This document shows positions 45,271 to 57,916 of a stretch of DNA of 64,000 nt, one piece after another. The DNA is from Metridium senile (lineage: Eukaryota; Cnidaria; Anthozoa; Actiniaria; Metridiidae): the NCBI GenBank assembly GCA_949775045.1, contig OX459108.1, positions 1,935,631 through 1,999,630 on the forward strand, in the 5' to 3' direction. A model generated the notes under the pieces. The model made no database searches. It had not been told where the DNA came from and saw nothing but the letters and a program-made list of their open reading frames with translations. Made by a program: the position numbers and the translations under genes. Position 1 is the first letter of the stretch. The number at the start of each line of letters is the position of its first letter.

Positions 45271-48200
45271 CATGATAATGATGATCAATAAAATAATCAT
45301 GATCATAATAACGGAAGTAATGACAATGTTATCGACGTTGATATATATACCCTGATATAGGGTGATTGTAGGACCGAAAGGAATTGTGGGTCTGTCATTA
45401 ATCATTTATGTATCGTTGATGACAGAAAACGAATTTACTGCACAATGCAAGGCCCCATGTAGTAAAGAAAAGCTTAAAATTGATGAAGCTGTGCTTAGTA
45501 ATTCCGAAAAACACTAGGATATGTTGTATGGGTAACCACAATGCCTTTCGGTCGTGCAATCGCCGTTCACCGTTCACTCCGTCAACCTTTTTGAAAACAA
45601 GTGTATACACCTATTTCAATAATCGCTGTCGCAATCAAAGCTACAGTCCACACTCTGAAGCCTGCAAAGGATGTCGGTATTTCTTCTCTTGTTATTAATT
45701 TATTCATAGCATATTTTGGTTGTACGTGTTTGTATTATAGGACATAACAATCAAAGCTACAGTTCACACTCTATAGCCTGCAAAGGATGTCGGTATTTCT
45801 TCTCTTGTTATTAATTTATTCATAGCATATTTTGGTTGTACGTGTTTGTATTATAGGACATAACAATCAAAGCTACAGTCCACACTCTGAAGCCTGCAAA
45901 AGATGTCGGTATTTCTTCTCTTGTTATTAATTTATTCATAGCATATTTTGGTTGTACGTGTTTGTATTATAGGACATAACAATCAAAGCTACAGTTCACA
46001 CTCTATAGCCTGCAAAGGATGTCGGTATTTCTTCTCTTGTTATTAATTTATTCATAGCATATTTTGGTTGTACGTATTTGTGTTATAGGACCATAACAAT
46101 CAAAGCTACAGTCCACACTCTGAAGCCTGCAAAAGATGTCGGTATTTCTTCTCTTGTTATCGATTTATTCATAGCATATTTTGGTTGTACGTGTTTGTAT
46201 TATAGGACATAACAATCAAAGCTACAGTCCACACTCTGAAGCCTGCAAAAGATGTCGGTATTTCTTCTCTTGTTATTAATTTATTCATAGCATATTTTGG
46301 TTGTACGTATTTGTGTTATAGGACATAACAATCAAAGCTACAGTCCACACTCTGAAGCCTGCAAAAGATGTCGTTATTTCTTCTCTTGTTATCGATTTAT
46401 TCATAGCATATTTTGGTTGTACGTATTTGTGTTATAGGACCATAACAATCAAAGCTACAGTCCACACTCTGAAGCCTGCAAAAGGATGTCGGTATTTCTT
46501 CTCTTGTTATTGATTTATTCATAGCATATTTTAGATGTACGTGTTTGTGTTATATGAACATAACAAGTTGTTAAAGTGGTAGAACATGAAACATACATTT
46601 CTTGAAAATACGTCTTATAAATTTAAATTTTGTTGATATTACCGACATCCTTTGCAGGCTTCAGAGTGTGGACCGTAGCTTTGATTACGACAACGATTTT
46701 TGAAAGAGGTGTATATAAGCAGTCTATACCTACCAGCGCTTATCCTTTCTAGATATATCTGTATCTGCTGCACAGATTTCCTGGCCTCATCAAGAGCTTC
46801 ATTCCAGACCCACCATTTGGACCTCTGTGCATTTAACGCTATCCAGCTGCGATGTTGATGATTGTACCAGTCCCTCACGGCCCCTACTTCCTGCTGCCAA
46901 CAGCTGAGTCTGATAGCTAGGATCTGGTAGCTGTCATGTAGCGGTAATGTTCTAAAAAAAAAATGAGTAAATGAATGAATTATAATAATAATAATAATAA
47001 TAATAATAATTCAGATAGCGCTATATCTCTCGAATAGCTCATAGCGCTTTACAAATTTACTAATAAGTATATGGAGGAGTATCGCGCGTTTGCTTCAATA
47101 TTCATTCGATTTCATTGAATGTCAATGTTGAAACGCTCTTAAACTCTTTCAACATTTTTGAAACGTGTTTTGGGTTCAAGCATCTGAGGCGTCTCTTTGA
47201 TATTAATACAGAACATACCAATTTCCATATCCATCTATAAAATTAGATTAAAGACATAAGGGGCCATAAGTTTACGAATTGAATTACCTTAACGGATCGT
47301 GTCTGTCAGCCATCCCTCGCCTCAGTACCTCCTCATCGTCTACCTCTAGTTCCAGGACCTTGACCGGGATTATCTTCCTTTCTGTCATTAGCTGAACTTG
47401 CTTTATGGTCAGCGGGTAACCGTCAAGAATAAACCTGAACAGACAAGTGAATAGGAGTGAACAAAGGTCTTTTGATGATGTCATTGTCAACATGACGTCA
47501 TAGGGTTTTTTGACGCTATACATACAGTGAAAGTTACAGAGATGTGATGTATCCAGAGTGATGTCATAGTTATCGAGATGCCATATTTATAGTGATGTCA
47601 TAGTCAAAGTGACGTCATAGGTTTTAAGTTGTCTTAGTTAGAGTACAAACACTAAAAGTGTGCAACATAAATACCACTAAATACTGCTAAATTATGCAAA
47701 TTCTTTTGTTCTCTATTGTTTAATCAACACTATTTAGTGGTAAATAGTACAAAGTATTGCACACTTTTAGTGTTTGTACTCTATAGTGACGTCAGTTACA
47801 GTGATGGTAAAAGGGATGCCATAGTGATGTCATAGCCATAGTGATGTCATAGCCATAGTGATGTCATATTTATAGTGATGTCATAGTTATAGTGATGTCA
47901 TAGTCATAGTGATGTCATAGCCATAGTGATGTCATAGTCATAGTGATGTCATAGTTATAGTGATGTCATAGTCATAGTGATGTCATAGTCATAGTGATGT
48001 CATAGTCATAGTGATGTCATAGTCATAGTGATGTCATAGCCATAGTGATGTCATAGTCATAGCAGGGTTTGTGCTGATGTCAGTAAGCAAAATCTAAGGA
48101 GTTTTCAAGGAGTTTTCAAGGACGAAAAAGTAATTTTTAAGCACTTTTTGCGACAACTTTGATCTACGAAAATTTACGAATTTACGAAAATGATGTACAA

Positions 48201-51200
48201 TACTAGAATTTTTACTTAACTTTAATTCCCCTTATGGTCAATGAAACCGAAACACGTGATCCATATAAAATTGCAGAGGAGTTCAACAAGCACTTCACGG
48301 GCCTAGCTAAACAACTAACTGACAAAAATTGCAATGAATTCAATCCTAAAATCGTGAGTGATTTTGTCAGGAAACATGAGACCTCTGATAGAAAGCTTGA
48401 TTTTCCTCCTATAACAACAAGTCAGACGCAGAAATTGATTGAGGCTATTCCGTCTGGAAAGGCGACCGGTACTGATGGCGTTAGCGCTCGCTTATTAAAG
48501 ATCTCCGCCCCGGTAATAGCTCCCTCACTTAGCAAACTCATCAACATCTGCATCGCCAGTGGAATATTTCCGGCAGCGTGGAAGGAAGCAAAAGTAACAC
48601 CTTTGCATAAAGGAAACGCAAAATCAGATAAGAACAACTACAGGCCAATTTCAGTGCTACCAGTACTATCAAAGATCTTCGAAAAACATCTACACAATGC
48701 GCTATACTCTTTCCTTAAGAACAACAACCTTTTATACAAGTTACAATCTGGCTTTAGAAAAAACTTCTCCACAGAGACGGCATTAATTAACATCATAGAC
48801 AGAATGCTTTTCAACCTAGACACGAACTGTGTAAATGGCTTAATTCTCGCTGACTTCCAAAAGGCATTCGATCTGGTGGATCACCGGATCTTGATGGCCA
48901 AGTTGCACATTTATGGATTGAGTGATGATAGCCTAGCCTTGATGCACTCGTTTCTCCATCAACGCACCCAGCGCACAGTTGTTGGAAATAAACAGTCCTC
49001 GACTGCGAAGCTCACACACGGTGTGCCACAGGGGTCTGTTCTTGCACCCCTACTATTCCTGGTCTTTATTAACGATCTACCAGAAGCAATATCTCCTCCA
49101 ACTGTCATTGATATCTTCGCAGATGATACTACTCTGAGTGCGTCGTCACCGTACACAGATATAAAGGATCTTTGCACAAGACTCTGCAAGAGTACAGATG
49201 AACTAGAGGAATGGTCGACTAACAACCAATTTAAGTTAAATACAAGCAAGACCAAATCTTTGTTTGTAACTGGATCACGATTACGTTCAAAATTAAAACC
49301 TGATGACCAACGATTACCAATTAATACAAGGAAGGGAGAAATTTTTGACGAAACTACTAACCACAAACTCCTTGGAATCTACATCGATCAGGACTTATCT
49401 TTTAACGCTCATATTGATTATATTTGCAAGAAACTTGCGCAGCGCATTGGCCTTCTACGGTCTATCAGACACTATTTACCATTCAATGAAAGGGTCCAGT
49501 TCTACACCGCTACAATAAAACCTCTACTGATGTATGGTGGACCAGCCTGGAGTTCGACATCTAAAGAAAACATCCGAAGAGTCTTCAGATTACAGAAAAG
49601 AGCTGCAAGGGTCATACTATGTGTGAAGCCAAGAGAAGAAAGAACTGTGAAGCTGTTTGAAAAATTGGATTGGATAACATTTTACGATGAACTCAAAGTT
49701 AATAAGTTATGCCTTATATATAAATGTCTAAATGGACGACACTGCCCAGAGTATCTTTCAGACAAGATTGTACGTATCAGTGAGGTTTCACAGAGATCGA
49801 AATCTAGATACGGAGACATAACTTTGAGATGTCCTAAGTATAATAGGGAAACAGAGGGCGGAAAGACATTTTTAATTTCTTCAATTAAGTTATGGAATGC
49901 ACTACCCATTAATATCAGATCAAGCTCTAGTATAAGAACATTTAAGGCCAATTATGTGAAATATTTAAAGGAATCATACAAAGGACTTGATCACTTCCCA
50001 ATATCATAGTTTTTAATCGATTTTTGCATTTGTTTACAATTATTTATTCACACCTTAGGAAACCTATACGTTTTTTAGCTGTATTATATATTTTTCAAAT
50101 AATGTATTTAAATTAGTTATTATTATTGTAATTATAATTATCTGTTAGGAGGTCCACGAGTTTTTCAGTCCTAGACTGTTATGTGTTAAACCTCATTAAA
50201 TAAAGTTGTTATTATTATTATTATTATTATTTGCAATACTAGAATTTTTACCCTACTTTAGCTAGAATTAAGGAGTTTTTAAGGAGGTTTTGCTGGTTTT
50301 CTAAAATTCAAGGGCTTTTCAAGTGCCCTTAAATACGTAAATCAAATCTAAGGAGTTTTCAAGGAGTTTAAGGAGTAGCACGAACCCTGTCATAGTGATG
50401 TCATAGTCATAGTGATGTCATAGTCATAGTGATGTCATAGTCATAGTGGTGTCATATTCATAGTGACTGTAACGATGCTGATTCTGTTGATGATGGTGTT
50501 GCTAATAATAATGATGACGACGATGATGATGACCAATAGACCACTAGTAGAGCAGCCAATCACAATGCAGGATTTGTGATAGACCACTAGTTGGTTTATA
50601 CTAATACTAATGATATTGAAGATGCTAATAATATTGATAAGAATAATAAATATGACGATGATGATAATATTGATAAGAATAATAAATATGACGATGATGA
50701 TAATATTGATAAGAATAATAAATATGACGATGATGATAATATTGATAAGAATAATAAATATGACGATGATGATAATATTGATGATTCTAATAGTGACAAT
50801 TTTATCCTTACCCTCTTGTCTGACATTGCATGTCTAATACTGCTATCTCTAGTGACTGTACAGCCAGTTCGTCAGGGACTGTGTTACCACATCGCAGATG
50901 TACATTGATTTGTTTAGCAAGGTCCGTATGACTCTGTTTGTCAAGAACGCGACGTATAGCCTCACCTATCGATAGACGGACTACACCAAACTCAGACGCG
51001 AATCGTTTAGCAACTGAAACACAATTAGGAATGCCAGATTATTACTGAATAATTTATTACCACAACCATCATGGTCATCATCTATAACAGCATTATCATC
51101 ACCACCACTACCACCACTACCATCATCATTAACACCATCATCATCACCACCACCACAACAACCACAAACATCATCTACAACAGCATTATCATCACCATCA

Positions 51201-53244
51201 CCACCACTATCATCACCACCATCATTATCGTCACCACTACCATCATAATCATCGCCACCATCATAATCATCACCACCATCATCATTATTACCACCACCAT
51301 CACCTCTACCATCATCATTACTACCCTCATCACATCATCATTAACACCATCATCATCATCATCATCATCCTCACTACCACCATCATCATCATCATGCTAC
51401 TTACGTGCTGTTTTGCCAGATTTAGGTGGTCCTATAATAGCAATACGAATGGGTACAACTGGCTTGGGTGATGGCTGGCTCAGGTACTTGGTGGGGTGCT
51501 GCATGAACGCGTCTCGTGCGATATCGTTGCAGCAGAAGTAGATATGTTGTCTGTAGACTACAGGACACGTGTAGTATGTACCACTACCACCACCATACTG
51601 GGGTTGGATCACCTCTCCTTCTAGTAACTAAAAAGAGCATTTACTATCAATACAATACAATTTTTTCGTTTAACATGCAAATAAGCACATGTGTGGAATA
51701 ACATACTAATAAATAACATGAGGTGTGCGTGTACCTCTATGCCTCAGTGATATGCGCTCTCGGCTTTAAATAATCAAACTAAAACAACGAAACAACGAAA
51801 ACATAGATTCGCTCGAAATCACATTTATTATTACAGTGGCTAAAGGGAAAAAATAGAAGCATTCATCACACGTACATTTCATTAGCATGCTTTCGAAAAC
51901 GTTCTATTAGCTCAGTACTATTACAGTTATACACCTAATTCAAAAAAGGTTGACGGGGCGAACGGCGATTGGCGATTGGTGATTGCGGGACTGTGGATAA
52001 TACGAATTTCTTCTTATTCTATTCTAAATTACCCAAACATCGTTAAGCGATGACCTTAGATGCATGTCTCGAAGGTTTCGCTGAACGGTGGAGGCATTGT
52101 TTGGGTAATTTAGAAACGAATAAGAAGGAATTCATATTAACCATCGCCAATCACCAATCGCCAATCGCCGTTCGCCCCGTCAACCTTTTTTGAATTAGGT
52201 GTATGCAAATGTTCCAAACAATGCATTCACGTCACGGCTATCCAGTCAAAGCATAAACTTTGCCCACACTGAGAAAGAGCCAAAAGAATAGTCAAGTCAA
52301 TAAATGGAAACTAGCGAGTAAACTAGTATAGGTGAAGTAAAGTCAGTCAATTTAGGTCAATCTGGTCATCTTACCTTGACAGGACACCATCGTCCAAATC
52401 TACTAGGAAACTTGTACCCACTAGCAATCATACGATTAGCTAAGGCAGGTTCGATAGAGAAACAACGTTCAAACAAACAGCTCCTAAAGTCAACTACTGG
52501 CTGTAGTGCTCTCTCGATACAGAATCGTACAATACGCGGCTTACGACCACCGTTGATCTCTAGACGAGGGATTAGTAACTCTTCGAATGTTTCCTATAAA
52601 AAGATATAGTATATATCACTACCATGATTAAAGCTATTATTATAGTGAAACCCCTCTATATCGGACAGCGCTGCGACTAAGAACAATGCCCGGTTTAGAT
52701 GGGGGCTAAGGTTTATTCAAATTTTGTTTGCTGTTGTTATGCCCATTTTAGAAATAATTCCACTGTATTATTATTGTTACCATTATCAGCATCGTCATCA
52801 ACAACATCATCAACACAATCACCTCCATCATCACTATCATCATAACCATCATCATTATAACAACAAACACCATCCTCACCACCATCACTATCATCACCAC
52901 AATCTCCGACACCATTTATCACCATCATAACCACCGCCACCACCACCACCATTATTATGATCATCGTTACCATCATCATCATCATCACCACCATCACCTA
53001 CCTGTAGTACAGCCAGTCTTCCGACTTCTTCATCATATCGTTCTCCTAATTCTGTTTTGATTCTTTCAATGGCATCCTCCTCGCTTTCTTCTTCATCATC
53101 ATCTTCCTCTTCTTCTTCCTCCTCAAATTCAGCATCCATAATGGCTTCGATGTCTTCTTCTTCTGCCTCCTCATCCTCTTCCTCACTGTCGTCGCTCTCT
53201 CTGGATGCTTTGCGAGCCTGAAGAAGAGCCAAAATGAAATTATT

Positions 53245-53322
<78 letters not shown>

Positions 53323-53637
53323 GTTGTTGGGCTATGTGTGTGTGTGTCTTGGTTACCTGTCTCTCAGCCTGAAGAAGAGCCAAAATGAAATTATTATAGA
53401 CAGACAGATAGACAGACGTTGTTGGGCTATGTGTGTGTGTGTCTTGGTTACCTGTCTCTCAGCTCGTCTGGTTTCTATTTCTGCCAGTTTTTCCTCTCGA
53501 CGTTTTGCACGAAGTTCCGCCTGTGAACGATAAACAACCAAACAAGCATCAAACAAGCATTCAAGTAAGCAGGAATGCAAGCAAATAATCACACAAAGTA
53601 ACAAATAATTACTCAATACAATCAATCAATCAATCAT

Positions 53638-53685
<48 letters not shown>

Positions 53686-56522
53686 ATCAATACATTTAAT
53701 CAAACAAACGAACAGCAAAAACTAAACAAACAAATTAAACAAACAAACAAAAAAGGACAAACAAACAAACAAAAACAAACAGACAAAGAAACAAAGAAAC
53801 AGACAAACAAAGACACAAACGTACAAACAAATAAATAAGTAACTAAGTAACTAACTAACTTTATTTATAAAGGGTAGCACTAAATAGCTAAAAGCTAATA
53901 AACTTGTGGCCCTCATAATCAATAATTTACAAAGTTACATTAATAGTGTCAAGAATCTAAAATTAATTAATTAAGCGAACGAACAAACAAACAGACAAAC
54001 AAACAAACGTACAAACACACAAACGTACAAACACACAAACGAACGAACAAACAAACCGTCAAAGAGATAATGAAACAAGAGGCAGTACCTTTTCCTGTCG
54101 AGCTAAAGCCTTGAGTCGTTCTTTTTCAGCCACTCTTTTATCTCGCCTTTTCTTCCATTTATCTAGTATTGGAGGCAACAATCGCTTGACGATATCGGTG
54201 TCTTCGACAGCTAGCAACACAGCCGCATCAGGGAATAGGCCGTTATTAGCCATGTATCGGGCCTCGGGTTCGTTACGGGGGAATCCCTCAAGAATAAATC
54301 CTACAGAACTGAACACAAGACACAAGACTATTAGAACACGACGATCAATGATGTATCAAGGAATAGACCGTTATTAGCAATGTATCGGGCCTCGGGTTCA
54401 TTACGGGGGAATCCCTCAAGAATAAATCCTACAGAACTGAACACAAGACACAAGACTATTAGAACACGAAAAATGGTGTATATTTGCTGATGGTGCGATG
54501 TTAACGACGATTTTGATGATGGCTCGGAAAGGATGGTGATGATGGTGGTGACGACATAACGATGATGATGATGATGGTGACCTTGATAATGGTGATAATG
54601 CTCATGGCGATGATGATGATGATGATGATGATGATAATATTGAAGATGATGATAATGATGTTATTGATGAAGATGAAAATAATGACAACGATAATTATAA
54701 CGATTACCATCATCATCATACTGGATATCATCATCATTATCATCACCATCATTTTAATCACCATCATCATCATTGTTGTCATCATTATCCTAATCATCAT
54801 CATCACTATCATCGTTATCATCATAATCATCATCATAAATATAACAATAACAACAATAAAAACAAAATGTAAGAGTACCTAAACGGTTCTTCATTCCACC
54901 ATCCTGGTAATATGTTATCGAGTATGTCGCTAGATAAAGGATCACCATAAGCCAGGCTTCCCTTAATTATCTCCTCGTCCTCGGTCAATTCGTCTTCGGG
55001 ATCAGTTGGCTTGGTTTCTTCTCCTTCCCCTTCTAATGCCTCTTTTGGTATGGAATCTGATGACAATTGATTATGATAATTAGAAATGATCACCATCACT
55101 ATCATTCGTCATCATCACCACCATAATAATTATCATCATCACCACCATTATTATCATCATCATCATTATTACCATCTCCATCATCACCACCACAATCATC
55201 ATCATTATCATCACCACCACCACTAACATCATCGTCATCATCATCATCACCACCACCACTACCATCATCATCATTATCATCATCATCACCACCACTATCG
55301 TCATCATCAGCTTCTCCAACACTGCCACCACCAACACCATCTTTATTATCATCTCCATCATCATCACCACCACCACCATCTGCTCAGCTTGCCATCATCA
55401 TCACCAACACCGCCACTACCATCATCTTCATCATCATCTCCACCACCACTATCGTCTTCATCATCATCAGCTTCTCCAACACCGCCACTACCACCATTAT
55501 TATAATCTCCATCATCACTATTAGCTTCACCACCATCACCACCTTTATCGTCTTACCGAATTCTTCAGGTGGTTGTTCTTCTTCCTCCTCCTCTTCATAT
55601 TCAGGCCCTATCCTTTTCTTGGTTTTAGCTATGATCAGTTCTTGTAGTCTCTCAGTAAAGGATATATGGAATAGCCCAAGCTTCTGTGCTAGATATCGAC
55701 CATGTAGTGTCTTACCAGAACCTTTAGGACCAATGATAACTAATCGAGTTGGTGGCTTCTGTAAGACATAACAGTTTTGCAATGTTAGCAATTTGTTTGG
55801 ATAATTATAAAGATGATGATGATGATAACAATAATGATCAATGATGACGATGATAATAAATAAAACGAAAATGGTCACGATGATAACAATAATATTGATG
55901 ATGATGAGTAATAATAACAAAAATGATAATAATGATGATGATAACAAAATGATGATGATATTAATAACAATCAAGATGATGCTGATAGAAATGATGATGA
56001 TGATAATTACGATAATGATGATGACGATCACAAAATGATGATGATGATAACAATCATGATGATCATGATAAAAATAATGATTCTGATGATAATTACAATT
56101 ATGATGATGATGATCACAATAATGATAATCATAATGATAACAATAATTATGATAATGATAACAATAATGATACTAAACTACTGCTATTGATATTAGAGAA
56201 GATGGTGAAAAGGTTAGTGCCGTGTGCGTGTCTTGCCACGACCGTGATGCTCCTAGAACTATTTGACGTGCATTACCGCGCCTTGACAGTGTTCGTTCGT
56301 GCCGTGCCGTGAGCTTTTCAAAGTCATACGACATCTGTTCTAATTGTCTGTACTAGCAATACACACCTTAAGCGATGATGATGATGATGATGATGAAAAT
56401 AATAATAATGATGATAATAATAATAATAACAATGATGATGATAACAATAACAATTATGATAATAATAATGATACTAATACTGCTACCAATGATAATAATA
56501 CACACCTTAAGCGATGATGATG

Positions 56523-56577
<55 letters not shown>

Positions 56578-57847
56578 TGATGATGATAATAACAATGATG
56601 ATGATAACAATAATGATACTAATACTACTACCAATGATCATAATACCCACCTTAAGCGATTCATCCACACTCAGGTAACTTTCAGGATCGCTAAGAAACT
56701 TCTCCCTCGCTTCAATTGACGAGTAGAAGTAAGTCCTCTCGCGATACCTGGCTGCAATATCGGACATCCCCGGAACAAGAACATTGTTCTCTTTAAGCAA
56801 TACTGGGCAGTAATATTTAGTCTCACCAAACACCCTCCTCTTTTCACGAGAGAATGGGTCCCCTCCCTCTTCATCGTCGTCGTCTTCATCCTCGGCAGCG
56901 TCGGCGTCCTCCTCCTCTTCGTCCTGGTCCATCCCAGTGTATTCCCAAGCACGGTACGCAAATGGCGCTGTGGAAAGAGGTAATTGATTAGGGAGCCTTT
57001 TATAAGTACATGTCTATCTAAGATCAGACAATTCTTTACCTCCACAATAACCATAATGCCTTCTGTTTTTGGTGGTGGTGGTGGTGGTGGTGGTGGTGGG
57101 GGGGGGGGGGGGGAGGGGGGGGGGGTGGCTATTGTAATTCAAATCAATATATACCCCAGAAACAGAAGACATTACGGGTATGTCAAAGTAAAGTATAACA
57201 TCATCAAGATCACCGTCATCTTTATCATCATTGTCATCATCATTGATGATTAAGATGACGATATTTATGATGCAGGCAATCACGTTCATTCTAATAATAC
57301 TAGCTCAGCCTTGTAGGCTTTTCACGGCTGACAAACATTCTCAGAAAGGTTGTATCAGATTTCTGTGTTATCAGTCCTACCTTCAACCTTCCTTATGACC
57401 TCCGTAGCTGTGGTCTCCAAATCCTTCTCCACCAACGCATTGATTGGCTCAAGATTGTTCGTTCCTTTCAACACGGACAGGAGCTGCATGAAGTCTCGAT
57501 CAAAGTTCGTTCTTAGTCGTTTAAACTCCTCCGTCTCTGGAGTCTCTGGTGGAGTATCCTTGTCAAGTTGTAGCTCTTCCTCTCCTTCGCCGAGGTCTTC
57601 GTCAGACGGTCGTGATAGTGATGATGGTTTGATGTCAGGGGAGGTACCCTCAGCTGCCTCTTCGGCCTCAACCTAGACAGATAAATAATAGTTATGATAG
57701 ATATAAATGCGTGTTTAATTATACGTCGTGATATATAGGGAGCAGTTGCAGAATCTCCCATCAGCGTTAAAATTAATCATTATTATTATTATCATCATTA
57801 TTATCATCATCATCATTATTATTATCATCATCTTAATTATTCAAGAC

Positions 57848-57916
<69 letters not shown>

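Larger units (their letters stand above)
48063..50389. mobile_element. hAT-like MITE (~290 bp) split by a retrotransposon
   Basis: Ends CAGGGTTTGTGCT (48063) and AGCACGAACCCTG (50377-50389), both flanked by TCATAG of the minisatellite. Subterminal AAGGAGTTTTCAAGGAGTTT occurs at both ends, in the same orientation. CAGGG ends and short length suggest hAT; the 8 bp target duplication cannot be read unambiguously within the repeat. Confidence 0.75.

Noticed and set aside
50591..50908. 105-codon frame with 12-residue Asp/Asn repeats
   Set aside because: 36 bp tandem repeat in an AK9 intron; continues antisense across a real AK9 exon edge.
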